Positions 30,401 to 37,472 of a stretch of 64,000 bases of DNA are shown here, piece after piece. The stretch is taken from assembly GCA_903813345.2 (NCBI GenBank), contig CAIIXF020000010.1:12343181-12407180 (forward strand), in the 5' to 3' direction. How positions within the stretch are numbered: position 1 is the stretch's first letter; the number at the start of each line of letters is the position of its first letter. The notes below the pieces were generated by a model. That model was not told the DNA's origin. It made no database searches and was given only the letters and a program-made list of their open reading frames with translations. The stretch is from Owenia fusiformis (taxonomy: Eukaryota > Annelida > Polychaeta > Sabellida > Oweniidae). The position numbers were made by a program, and so were the translations under genes.

Positions 30401-33400
30401 AACTATTGAAAACATTCTGTAAAAAACACGGTCCTTTATGTAATGTTGACTGATTGGCAACAATTTAATGCAAAAATCATTTATAAATATTTTGTTTTTG
30501 TTAATATTTTTTGCTTTTTATTGCAATTGTTTTTTGTTCCTTTCTACAAATTCTTGAGAATGAAATAAAATGTCTTTCCGAACCTTGATTGTTGGAACAA
30601 AATAGCATATACAACATTTTCTTAGATCTCTCAATATTATATTATACAAAGGAAATTTTGGTTGATTTTACAAAAAGTATACAAAAACTCAAAACAAAAC
30701 CTCCCAAAATAGATAACAATTAAGATAAACCTTTTATTTCGCTAACAAGATACCTTTTTAAAATCAACCAAATTTTCCTTTGTACATTTACAATATTGAC
30801 AGACCTAAACACGTTGTGTTTATGTCGTTTTGTTCCAATGAGGTTCGGATAGATGTTTCATTTCATTCCGAACCTATGATACCAAGAACAAAAGAAGTGT
30901 CTGATCTGTTTTCTAAAACAATATTGAGAAAAGTATATGTTACCATCCAAAAAATGACCATTAAATTGACGATGTGTAAAAATTTTCAGAATGTTTTGAT
31001 GACTGGTTTAAGAGAAACGCGTGTTCAAAAAGTTCACCATATCGATACCACTCCTTTGATGATTTTTTTAAAATCGTCATTCCCATGTAAACCACTGGGA
31101 AATGGTGGGTTCGGGGCAAATCTAATTTCAAGATATCTATCCAGTAAAAGATTCACCAAAAATATTTTTATATAGAAAATTGAATTGTCTAACTTTTTCG
31201 TCCGCTAAGTGTTCAGTTTACTTAATGAGTACTATAGTTACAGAGCTTCAAAGTGTTTTTTGAAAAATATTTTTCGCCTCCTGTGTTATTCCAATGGGAA
31301 GAGTTTTTCTGAAAAATAATTTTGACTTTGAAGGCCTATAACTTTTTAAACCTGAGAAACATACCAATTTTGAATTAAATAAAGTTAGCATATTCAATTG
31401 ACTACAGTGTACCTAACTTTCATTTTTGCAAGAACTCTGATGGATGCATATTCTGTGATATGACTTGTGGCAAACCTACCATTTCCCATTAGTTTACATG
31501 GGAATGTCGATTTCAAAAAAATTCATCAAATTTATCATCAATTTTCGACCAATTGTAATTGAGGAAAAAACTTTGAAAACTTGGAGGCATTAGAAATGAA
31601 GTCAAGTTGAATATTCATCAATATCATTAGTTTTTTCCTCGTAGGTTATGTAAATAAAAATTCAAACATAAAGAGGCTTAACACGAAGTTCAATGAGGGA
31701 ACTAAAGTTGCCAAACTTTTGGAGGGGAGTGTAAATCGTCAAACGATAAAACCAGTGATTATAACATCTATTTCGAACTTGAATCCAATAAAATTGTAAC
31801 TCATAAATCATTGATTGTTACATTGTTTCTGATATTCTAGTTAGAAAATACCAAAATATGAAGATTGCTCTGTTTGATAAAAATTCATTTAGCATATTCT
31901 CTTTCCAATATGCTTTATTTCATGAAATTGATAATATATATTGATTGATATCAAAATATTGAAATCAGACAAGAAATAAAAAATCGCAACTTAGTGTTAT
32001 AAAACATAGCAGACATTAGGGTTAATATCGAACGATCCATCATTTTCTATTTCATGGACAACTCATTTCACAATCAATAGAAAGAATTCATTAATAGAAA
32101 GGGTGACGTTCTTAAAAACAAAATACATGTAGGCATACCATTATCAATTAATGGTGAAATTGCAGATTTTATTGATAATGCTATACAGCGTATTCAATGC
32201 CTACCAAAATTCTCAGATAACATATTCGCCACCGAGCCTCTGTGTTGGTTGAACTTTGAATTTAGAATTGTAATAGACAAACTGATGTTTTTCTTAATGC
32301 TAATGAAATTGCCGATCAAAAATATTTACAAACAAATCCTCATATTTCGAGCCACTGAATTAGAGCATAATGGTAACATTGGAGTTGTATCACCCATTAA
32401 TACGATTTGGTACTCTGATAAGGTTCAAATTATTGGACACGGCAAAAAACATATTAAACACTGGAATTCATCCTTCAAAACCAGAGTGGCACAAATTAGT
32501 ATTAGGACGGGTGAGATACACTCAGAATTTAATAATTAACTGCACTTTGAAATATTCTACACATTTGTATGTTCGAATAAGTTGTTCTTTTGCTCTGCAA
32601 CAGATATCCTGATAAATGTATGAATTTTAAACTTATGGTTAAGCTATTAACAAATCAAATATTGAATGGAAACAATAAATGGGGCAAGAAAAATGCCATA
32701 TTTGTACATGTATTTCCGGCGATATTGGAACCTTAGAGCATTTTACTCTATTTTGTAGTTCTTGATATGCTGAAAGGGTAGCTCTATTGGCTCGATCTTT
32801 TCTAAATGGGAGAAAATAATGTACTCCAGATTTTTAAAGAGGATGATGATTTTAATATGATTTTAAAGGCTAAGGCAATTTACTCTATGTATAAAATCGC
32901 AATCTTTTGATGTAAATATGTTTTTACCAAAACAATGAAAATTGTAATTGTACACACATGGAAATAATTTGGTTAAAAAGGATACAATACAATAGAACCT
33001 GCCACTGTTCTATTCATATTTAAATGATTTTGTTATCAAATGGTATGTTTATCCGAATAGTATGTTAATCGCGAATACAAGATTACATCCCTGCATGTGA
33101 ACCATGCCATCTATAGATACTTAAAACAACTAACATATAACAATTCTCGTTAGTGATTAGCCGAGTGGATACTGAACAAATATTTCACTCTATTGAGGTG
33201 AATATTTACACTGAACGAAAACAAATTCTTTGAAAATTCCCGGGAGCGTGGGATATCGCTAGATATCTCACGGTTGTCTTATCTGAGTAGCATTGCCATT
33301 GAATATCGCCAGATATCCCACGACATGTGACCCGGTTTTGACCAATCATACTGTCGCTAGCTAGATAGTGATATAATAATGATGCATATTTGATGTTATA

Positions 33401-36400
33401 TTAGGCTAAATGTATCAAACCTAGTACATTAAACCACACTCAAATCATTGAGAAATGGGCTTAAATCCTTTCTTAAAGCATTATATAAATATATCTATAA
33501 TATATCTAAATGCCAGATCTTATCCAGAATATGCACAGTCACTACGATTTAAAGAAAACCATTGGATATTGAGAAGAAACTGCGTGACCTGGGAAAGAAT
33601 CATCCCTCTAAGCAGGTATCCAGAATCCGTACCTCCTTCTTCCCCCTGCTATAGCCAATTTGGAAGCGCCCGATTAAACTGAATCACGTGATCTTATTAT
33701 GTGCAATGACTTATACATGATTTCTGTCGCAGTGTTGCGACAGCCAATCATATTGCAAGTTCTTATATAATCGGGGAAACTGCTTATCGCAGGGGGTAAA
33801 AAGAAAGAATATATTCTGGATTTTGAAGCCCTGTGATCGGAGGATGGCAAAGAATAAGCAGCAGGAATGATTTTGGAGAATCAACATACCCGGTGGTTTT
33901 TGGCACATAAATTTCTTCCTCACATTACAGGCTGAAGTTCTCCATTTGAAGCCCGCCATAGCCACGACCTCGACACATGTGTTTCCTGGATCGCTGGAAG
34001 TACATTGGGATTGTATTGACACTATGAATACAAATAAAATCCAATACATCGATTTAATTAAAAGCTATTCTCAAATATCTGAAGAGGCAGAAGCACATAA
34101 TATAATTCCGAAAGCAAATTTCAAATGCATGCAAAACTTACACGTTCTTAGGCATCCCGTCATCCCAGTTTGTTATAGTAATTGGTGATCCGTCAACCCA
34201 GATGTATGTACCAGGAAACCCGTTCTATGAAATGAAGATGTTTATTGGCAACATGATACAAGCAAGCTAATGTAATTTCATACACCAGAGCCAGAGTATC
34301 AATGCTCTAAACCATGTAGGATAGTTCATAATTAAATTAAAACTATGTTCCTTTTAATTACTTTTTATATAATAATTATATCATATGTAACTGTCTTGTT
34401 TTAGAGTCAAATAATACATATATACATACAATATATTTTAAAGACGGACTAGATGGCTCTGTCTTCAACTTTCAAATAAAAACGTACCGTATCTGACAGT
34501 CCAATCCAGAGGCTTGACGATATCTCCTGACATGTTACGCTGTCAGTTAAAATCTGTAATTTATCCGGGGTATCCACTATCAAGAGATTCCCATCATATC
34601 CACTGCACGTGTCTTGGGCATCAGAAAATGTCGCTGTATCCGTGAAAAACTTGTAACATCTGTCACCGAAACCATGCCAACCGTCCTCCAAGTCGCACCT
34701 GTCGATGTATTCTGTGGACATAACAATATACGTTATAATTCTTGTAAAGGGTCGCTACGTACCAAAATAATGGGCATCATCGCAAATTTTTTATTTTGGA
34801 AAGTATTATCCAAATTGACTGTAAATGCCTTGGGGCATTGATTTTTAAATTCTAAGTCATCCACAATGGGTAAAGTCGATCAATATGATAAAATATACGA
34901 TTCAAAAATGAACAAAATGAACAGTTCTTCAAACTCCAAAGGTTTCGAAGCTTAAGGTGCAGTGGTATTTAACAAGAAATGACAAAACAGGAAGTGACAA
35001 TACCATGCTTGATTTCAAACGTTTTTTGAAACAAGATAATAGAGTTCTGTTTTGACCTCCAGTCAATTTAACTAGTTGCACATATCATTTACATGACCAG
35101 GATCACAATGTTCATGGTCAGAATGACCCCAAACATGATGAAATAACTTTTTAAGCCCTCTAAAAATGTGACCGAAAAATAGCTAAAAGTAGGCGGTTAG
35201 GAAAGGTCACTGAACAGAATCAAAAACATTTTTGAAATCAAGCATGGCATTGTCACTTCCTGTTTTAGTCATTTCCTGTTAAGTTCTACTGCACCTTAAC
35301 ATATTCTATTTCCGATGAACCAATTACCACTGACTCGATGCGTAGTTTTGCATTCTAAAATCAAATCTATCCTTTCGATGTCATTTTTGTGAACAATTGA
35401 TTCTACCATAAAGTGTTATATACCATCCAGATAAGAGTCCCAAAAGCTTAGTCTCATTTCATAGTCGTAATTTTATTCATGTAAAGGACATCTACCTTTA
35501 TGGTTAAGGACAACTGACAACGTTTGGATGATCTTTATTGGATATGAAACATCCCCAAACCACAGTTTGGTAACAGTAAATTTCAATTGGACGACATGAT
35601 ACGATGTCTTAATTTCGTTCCTTATTGCATGACAAAAATTATTTTTATCGCCTAACAGAGAGAGTGAGACTGTGATACATAACGATGCAAATGGGGATTT
35701 CAGTCAAACTTATGGAGGGGAGTTTGTCGCAAAACAAATCTATAACAGATAAAGGCTGAGGAATCGATAAATTAAACAAAGAGTTATTCTGAACAAGAAA
35801 ACAGGACTTTATCTAAAACGCCATGAAGTACCCTAATATCATTGACAATCGGTACACATTTCTTTTTAAACTAGATAACATTATCATATGAGATGCCTCT
35901 TAGTCTACTTATCTCGTTTTTACAGTTAACACACTTTTAATGACATTTATCAAACCTACTGTATGTTTTGTCCTTATTGGTACAAGCTAGAGCTTTTGTT
36001 ATCTGACATAATTTCTACACTACATTTCTTTTTGCATTATGTTCTGAGACTTCTTGTACTTGGATATTGAATATTGTGTCAATTTTTAGGTATACATAGC
36101 CTACATTTCACTTGTGTTTGTGTTTTCAAATGCCGCCAAATTACTTGTACAATACACGATGCGTAAAAAGTATCAACTGGCATGGGATTTTGAGTAAATG
36201 CGTATTACCTGTTGGTCTCTTGCATATGTAGCGAAGGTTCGCAGTGCAACCAATGTCGTTCCAATCGCCATTGGTGCGGGCCATGGCACAATGTTCCTTA
36301 TCGTTCCAGTTATCCGGCTGACCCTTCGCCCAAGATGCCTTTCTGAAGATGAAATAAAAATAGGTAACAAAATATAAGATATATTCATTTTTTGTTTAAT

Positions 36401-37472
36401 AAATAATTCCTGACTCCTGCGCATTCTTATCACAGGTCTTTTGATTGGCTACATCATCTTTGTTATGATATACCACATTCATAGATTGTAACACTCCTAA
36501 ATCACTTATACAACACGTCAAATCATCATGAAGTAAAGTTACCAATAGTCTTATTTGCCGTGAAGATATTTAAAAATGCAATACTTACGCGAGGGCGGGA
36601 TCCCATGGTTTCCCATCCACCCATCGCCAGTTAGCTTCGTCACCCTCATCAGTTGCACCGATCCAGAAATATTTTTTTCTAAGCTTTACCTGGGCTTTCA
36701 CAAACTCCTAAAAATGAGTAAGCGGAACAAGCGTTGCAGAGATGTTACCTGGTATCCAAGTAATTTTCTTTGTCTTTAAATATCCAAAGGTATGAGGTTG
36801 GAATCTGAGAATTAAATTGCTTTTAACTGAAATCGTTCTTCTTTCTCTTTCGTCAAATATATTCAAGAATTTTTGATGTGAAGCATTACAACACACCTTT
36901 TTTGCAACTTGAACACTGTCTCTTAAATTTAATGTAATATATCAAAGCAAAATGAGTAACATCAAATTATACACGAAATTTTACCAAAATTCAAAATAAA
37001 TCCTTAGTCGTATAACGTATAAAACAATTACATATTGAGAGTATATTTGATTCTTACCCATTCTGCTTGGTCGACAAGGCTTGGTAAATCACCTCCCCTC
37101 TTTTGACAAACTGCCCTAGAGTCATTAAATGTGTATGGTGAGTCACTGAAGTAGTAGCAGTTGCTATTGTACATTACCCAGCCCTGTGGACATCTCGCAG
37201 AGGCTAGGAGAAACATAAATATATAATTTAATGAATATATTCAGAATTCGCTGTTTTCAATTGAGAAACTCTAAATAGCTCTGTACATATATACAGACAC
37301 GAAATTGTACACCAAAAAGGAGGCGTTCTTACAACATATCCAATTATATATTATTATTACATTCATAATTTACTCACATTATTTAATTTGTAAATCCTAT
37401 TTTGAAAATAGATAACGTACCTTGATGAATAACGAATAACAGTGAAAGTATTAAGAATATCTTGTGTAACAT
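1..37472 (-). CDS. Gene A: mosaic secreted lectin-like protein (CTLD x5, kringle, F5/8C x3, PAN, WSC); 3' end outside window
   Basis: Exons, 5' to 3' on the minus strand: 37472-37421, 37203-37058, 36707-36589, 36342-36209, 34711-34488, 34224-34142, 33993-33890, 11136-11001, 9934-9729, 8893-8792, 8484-8406, 8226-8048, 7700-7542, 7329-7250, 6808-6634, 6219-6181, 5828-5658, 5498-5259, 5009-4962, 4818-4693, 4406-4161, 3991-3780, 3588-3447, 3044-2924, 2690-2593, 2464-2349, 2130-1989, 1727-1549, 1339-1190, 787-649, 449-322, 57-1. All borders are GT/AG and all phases match, giving 1444 residues. The start is the only ATG followed by a signal peptide and a good donor. Domains of these families bind sugars, lipids or proteins outside the cell, so a recognition or adhesion role is inferred. 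No transmembrane segment is seen before the left edge. Exons 1-7 could be a separate gene if the 22.75-kb intron is not spliced; both sides are phase 1, so joining is possible. Exon calls are by eye. Confidence 0.85.
649..1727 (-). other. Gene A discoidin (F5/8C) domain 3 (three exons)
   Basis: Exons 1727-1549, 1339-1190 and 787-649 encode GCQPAALIDGPNPVDDHQL, TAASVFDSNHG, VGELRGAWSAKYND, then GTKGRDDTLQWVTKYNLYY, VFEGNYENRQ and RLWALGWSGHISMRWEVYGC. It shares RVGELRGAW with domain 2, pointing to tandem duplication, but lacks the intron that domain 2 has just before that block. TQGR has drifted to TKGR. Confidence 0.9.
1989..3044 (-). other. Gene A discoidin (F5/8C) domain 2 (four exons)
   Basis: Exons 3044-2924, 2690-2593, 2464-2349 and 2130-1989 encode ECTSERLVTGPSIVPDESL, TASSMW, GRL, VGELRGAW, GIITQGRDDLDQWVTSYKV, then VFQGNSDRRTLV, ARYVRVNPLTW and MRFDVLGC. 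All F5/8C landmarks are present. Homologous domains bind phospholipid heads, collagen or sugars through spike loops. Confidence 0.92.
3279..3375. repeat. CAACC-rich simple sequence in a gene A intron
   Basis: Irregular CCAAC/CAACC repeats lie between discoidin 1 and discoidin 2. Confidence 0.7.
3447..4818 (-). other. Gene A discoidin (F5/8C) domain 1, split around a PAN exon
   Basis: The N-terminal third (4818-4693) reads DCVADAMISG...KASSIWDNEHGPWNSRL, the family's ASS...RL start. The remainder follows at 3991-3780 (GSWVPHLSDHNAAQWIEADF, then ITQGR and QWVTKYRISW) and 3588-3447 (LFDGNTD, ARRIRLHPTEW, ALRWEVMGC). A complete PAN/apple exon lies in the intron between the first and second pieces. 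The RL-to-GxW junction is one continuous loop in this family, so the PAN exon interrupts the fold if included. Confidence 0.85.
4161..4406 (-). other. Gene A PAN/apple domain exon inside discoidin 1
   Basis: A 246-base symmetric phase 1-1 exon encodes one full PAN/apple module of 82 residues. It starts KCVWKLLIGIAINGQND, then has EQCKQYCTLDPACKSIEYW and a Cys in RMRCSISKYNSDTA, ending LYEKHC. PAN modules bind proteins or sugars in plasminogen, HGF and many invertebrate surface proteins. Borders are a good AG acceptor and GTAAAG donor. Inclusion and skipping both keep the frame, so a cassette exon is likely. Confidence 0.82.
4962..5009 (-). other. Gene A Pro/Thr linker exon 2
   Basis: A 48-base phase 1-1 exon encodes an Ala/Lys/Gly/Ser/Thr/Pro stretch including TTLPPPVTPTAA. 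It joins the C-type lectin half of the protein to the discoidin half. It resembles linker exon 1 in size, phase and composition. Confidence 0.72.
5259..5828 (-). other. Gene A CTLD5 (two exons)
   Basis: This domain spans residues 673-809. It opens CGPEWKYDSVGNMCYQI, contains RLRFWFGGNDRD and AWSDGTPFNYVHW, and ends GRWNDNNCAKKMPYICKK. WND is intact, but the first motif reads NPS instead of EPN or QPD, so sugar preference cannot be predicted. The second half is one exon here, whereas CTLD1-4 divide it. Confidence 0.88.
6181..6219 (-). other. Gene A Pro/Thr linker exon 1
   Basis: A 39-base phase 1-1 micro-exon encodes IPYDPPPTTKPVT. It sits between AG and GTAAGC borders and keeps frame between CTLD4 and CTLD5. 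The composition suits an extended, possibly O-glycosylated spacer. As a symmetric exon it could be skipped without a frame change. Confidence 0.75.
6634..7700 (-). other. Gene A CTLD4 (three exons), EPN-type
   Basis: This domain spans residues 522-659. It opens CEDGWEQYETSCFYFGDD, holds GWIGLRD and YYWVDGSP, and ends AWNDDVCEGRNKSFICRKP. The loop has EPN followed by NYY, with WND downstream, the set used by mannose-type C-type lectins to bind calcium and sugar. The loop before WND is long and Gly/Pro-rich. The three exons cover 7700-7542, 7329-7250 and 6808-6634 and join in frame. Confidence 0.9.
8048..8484 (-). other. Gene A kringle domain (two exons)
   Basis: This domain spans residues 436-521. 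It has the six kringle cysteines and near-consensus blocks: SGRTCQRW, then CRNPDRTPYGPWCYTNDP, then WEYCDIPFC. The intron splits an Arg codon just before the Trp. Kringles are disulfide triple-loop modules that bind lysine-bearing proteins or lipids in plasminogen, ROR receptors and related proteins. A kringle between C-type lectin domains is uncommon. Confidence 0.93.
8792..11136 (-). other. Gene A CTLD3 (three exons)
   Basis: This domain spans residues 288-435. It opens CLEGWQELNENCYKTYG, contains IWLGLSDRDIDGSFVWW, and ends WTTSYCFTKKAFVCEHP. The sugar loop reads QPRN rather than QPD and there is no WND, so canonical calcium ligands are incomplete. The middle exon begins at 9934, since an alternative acceptor six bases further in (CCCACAG) gives the wrong phase. 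The first intron (9935-11000) carries a 765-bp TTAA-flanked foldback element. A short Pro-rich tail leads into the kringle. Confidence 0.85.
10003..10767. mobile_element. TTAA-flanked foldback element, copy 1
   Basis: Two near-identical inverted arms of about 320 bases (from 10003 rightwards and from 10767 leftwards) surround a loop of about 100 bases. Both ends read TTAAGGTCTCATGG in inverted orientation, so TTAA may be the duplicated target, as in piggyBac-type elements. It has no coding capacity and lies in the gene A intron between exons 8 and 9. A shorter relative is at 34952. Confidence 0.8.
12229..13456. mobile_element. Probable 1.2-kb TIR element
   Basis: TAGTCCATGGTATGA (12229) and GTAGCACACTATAGTGCAGC (12264) recur in inverse order and orientation at 13393-13456 with few changes. 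There is no convincing coding frame inside. True ends and target duplication could not be fixed by eye. Confidence 0.45.
14496..14949. mobile_element. Hairpin-headed dispersed element, copy 1
   Basis: The first 144 bases (14499-14642) form a near-perfect hairpin with ends ACAAATAGTGACTGCC and its inverse; its core repeats GTCCACTGAC and its inverse around a two-base loop. About 300 more bases to 14949 are shared with the copy at 62272-62952. Confidence 0.7.
15176..15223. repeat. Three exact 16-bp tandem units
   Basis: CATAATGACAAGTCGG is repeated three times without interruption, 700 bases upstream of the EF-hand gene start. Confidence 0.85.
15855..15872 (+). promoter_or_regulatory. TATA-like box and octamer upstream of the EF-hand gene
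   Basis: TATATATTTATG is overlapped by the POU octamer ATGCAAAT about 50 bases before the ATG. Spacing would put transcription start near 15885 and leave a leader of about 35 bases. A promoter here argues against a dead retrocopy. Confidence 0.45.
15920..16522 (+). CDS. Sarcoplasmic calcium-binding protein-like EF-hand protein, intronless
   Basis: This 200-residue cytosolic protein has four EF-hand positions. EF1 (DRDNDGVLTRKD), EF3 (DFDENGTISYDE) and EF4 (DTDGNGTISREE) carry calcium ligands; EF2 (around GPNKGDTRKVSVEEF) is degenerate. The start SDIWKKKMKTFHTVCD and the Trp/Phe-rich C-terminus match invertebrate sarcoplasmic calcium-binding proteins, which buffer calcium in muscle and other excitable cells. 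MASNK at 15920 is preferred because the family starts there; the frame stays open upstream, through two in-frame ATGs from 15836, into 5' leader sequence. The gene lies on the strand opposite gene A inside its largest intron and has no introns, so it may be a retrocopy that gained a promoter, although no poly(A) tract or flanking duplication was seen. Confidence 0.9.
   Translation: MASNKASDIWKKKMKTFHTVCDRDNDGVLTRKDYEDIVVRMTAYMKERENEPSQSMLEAIRRNYVDEMWCEFVALGPNKGDTRKVSVEEFTNNVFRSLAIGLPESDKEKVAAISLCSNTAAFYFDVIDFDENGTISYDEYEDFLNLIGADPRQAKTAFKSIDTDGNGTISREEFASAFLDFWLNPSKGGVGELLFGKLVG
17000..17797. repeat. CGTTC-rich repeat, tandem dimer with inverted ends
   Basis: It starts CTTTCACACCAAACTAGTTCT at 17000. 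The inverse of that end occurs at 17392-17410 (diverged) and 17777-17797. The second half repeats the first half's right part at a spacing of about 387 bases. The interior is dense in CGTTC, AGTTC and CGTCC words at irregular spacing. No coding frame. Confidence 0.6.
20877..21750 (+). mobile_element. LINE (non-LTR retrotransposon) 3' fragment
   Basis: An open frame to 21527 encodes the C-terminal end of a LINE polyprotein: ARRLSHIGVLMFKVKHNMCP, then LFSKIWDSLPLQLR, then CRCGLKQTTKHFLLHC, a CCHC-type finger typical of this region in CR1/L2-like elements. The reverse-transcriptase core is absent, as expected for 5' truncation. A 3' region follows with a small GCC...GGC hairpin near 21680-21705 and an A-rich tail. 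It is not a host gene. Confidence 0.75.
22932..23410 (+). CDS. Transposon-borne exon, unknown protein (partial)
   Basis: An open exon follows TTTACAG, starts MDNWPDFPCIHCSDKHSLF and ends at a GTAAGT donor. It encodes about 159 residues: an N-terminal Cys/His-bearing part (PCIHC, then ITIHPHEE) with KCHYRRNNYGFIP, then an acidic, Pro/Glu/Thr-rich part. The frame also runs upstream to an ATG at 22884. A further open stretch at 23444-23571, in another frame, ends KYFWFMGFRLFHGKFLR before a second GTAAGA donor. I do not recognise the family. Its position just inside the left TIR points to a transposon protein. Confidence 0.4.
23680..23753. repeat. Short tandem repeat, about 20-bp unit, four copies
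   Basis: The unit AGTCATCCAGAATAAGCCG recurs four times with small changes, followed by a GATG microsatellite (23754-23771). Confidence 0.7.
24052..24720. repeat. Two diverged tandem units of about 480 bp
   Basis: AACTTCCGAACCGG, GATTCGGATTCCTGAGA-like and GACCTACTTT...CATATCTCAAAA words recur in the same order about 480 bases apart (near 24065 and 24545). The stretch lies in the non-coding centre of the 22569-25915 transposon. Confidence 0.6.
25080..25185 (-). CDS. Transposon-borne C2H2 zinc-finger exon (partial)
   Basis: The exon follows TTTGTAG, begins MDLVVVQPVEETAPTRH and contains CDECGNLFNSKSALKTH before a GTAAAG donor that splits the finger before its last His. It lies just inside the right TIR and points inward. 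No downstream exon could be found in the repetitive centre, which suggests that the rest has been lost. Confidence 0.4.
26086..26126. repeat. GC-rich palindromic repeat
   Basis: GGGGGCATGCCCCC is a perfect palindrome in otherwise AT-rich DNA, preceded by CGCGCTGCGCG. Such GC-rich palindromes are common ends of dispersed repeats in marine invertebrates; the full element was not delimited. Confidence 0.4.
29736..30620. repeat. Tandem array of three 299-bp units
   Basis: Units start near 29736, 30035 and 30334 and differ at only a few bases each. Just after them, 30645-30671 and its inverse at 30753-30783 form a stem, followed by a degraded inverted copy of the unit to about 31070. The array is non-coding. 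Confidence 0.85.
32694..32766 (+). mobile_element. LINE C-terminal finger remnant
   Basis: The stretch encodes CHICTCISGDIGTLEHFTLF followed by Cys, the CCHC pattern of LINE C-termini, with stops close by. Upstream open frames (32249-32612) may belong to the same decayed element but show no motif. Confidence 0.4.
33248..33321. repeat. Short palindrome near CTLD2
   Basis: GTGGGATATC (33248) and its inverse GATATCCCAC (33312) bracket a second overlapping palindrome. No function assigned. Confidence 0.5.
33890..34711 (-). other. Gene A CTLD2 (three exons), no classic sugar motif
   Basis: This domain spans residues 151-287. It starts CDLEDGWHGFGDRCYKF, holds LWIGLSD and YIWVDGSP, and closes with CNVRKKFMC. 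The place of EPN/QPD reads MPK and the WND triad is replaced by WRT, so classical calcium/sugar ligands are missing. The third exon must begin at 33993 (acceptor TTCCAG) to keep frame; an apparent acceptor near 34021 gives the wrong phase. A protein-binding or structural role is more likely than sugar binding, by inference from the family. Confidence 0.85.
34952..35299. mobile_element. TTAA-flanked foldback element, copy 2 (internally deleted)
   Basis: Ends read TTAAGGTGCAG and its inverse, and the body matches the arms of the 10003-10767 element (shared blocks such as GGTCACTGAACAGAATC and CCTCCAGTCA). Most of one arm and the loop are missing. It sits in the gene A intron between CTLD1 and CTLD2. 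Confidence 0.75.
35703..35732. repeat. Solo end of the same TIR family
   Basis: CAAACTTATGGAGGGGAGTTTG matches the inner-to-outer right end of the 129-bp MITE. No partner end was found nearby. Confidence 0.45.
36209..37203 (-). other. Gene A CTLD1 (three exons), QPD-type
   Basis: This domain spans residues 18-150. It opens with CPQGWVMYNSNCYYF, the usual two-cysteine start of a long-form C-type lectin fold. It contains WIG and a Trp-Val-Asp-Gly strand, and ends GDWNDIGC...YIC. The loop carries QPD followed by NWND, and WND lies downstream. In characterised C-type lectins QPD plus WND binds calcium and prefers galactose-type sugars, so this domain may bind sugar in a calcium-dependent way. 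Exon phases are 1-0, 0-2 and 2-1. Confidence 0.88.
37421..37472 (-). other. Gene A exon 1: signal peptide
   Basis: The exon encodes MLHKIFLILSLLFVIHQ and then splits a codon (phase 1) at a GTACGT donor. It has a short basic start followed by a hydrophobic core, as in a cleavable signal peptide. Residues ASA at the start of the next exon would suit a signal peptidase site. Confidence 0.8.

Larger units (their letters stand above)
21966..31731. mobile_element. TA-flanked composite element or transposon nest
   Basis: The left end is TA then CACTCGCCTCCAAAAG and the right end is the inverse of CACTCCCCTCCAAAAG followed by TA. End similarity runs for about 100 bases. Within it are the 22569-25915 transposon, a block at 22085-22320 that recurs inverted at 29480-29700, and a 299-bp tandem array. 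The same ends bound a 129-bp MITE at 48222. It may be one large element with insertions or two related elements facing each other. No transposase was recognised. Confidence 0.5.
11137..33889 (-). other. Gene A putative 22.75-kb intron with nested gene and transposon nest
   Basis: No further CTLD, discoidin or other recognisable exon was found on the minus strand here. The interval holds the plus-strand EF-hand gene (15920-16522), a TIR element near 12229-13456, a hairpin element (14496-14949), a CGTTC-rich repeat (17000-17797), a LINE fragment (20877-21750), the TA-flanked composite (21966-31731), LINE-like remnants near 32.7 kb and a short palindrome at 33248-33321. Stretches 18000-20800 and 31740-32240 show nothing I can identify beyond AT-rich sequence. 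CTLD2 ends and CTLD3 begins in phase 1, so splicing across is frame-compatible. Confidence 0.55.

Noticed and set aside
32249-32612. Two overlapping plus-strand frames near the LINE finger
   Set aside because: They show no domain or splice support and are probably part of the decayed LINE or chance frames.
33994-34049. Extended third exon of CTLD2 from an acceptor near 34021
   Set aside because: It breaks the reading frame from the previous exon; the acceptor at 33994 restores phase and a normal lectin spacing.
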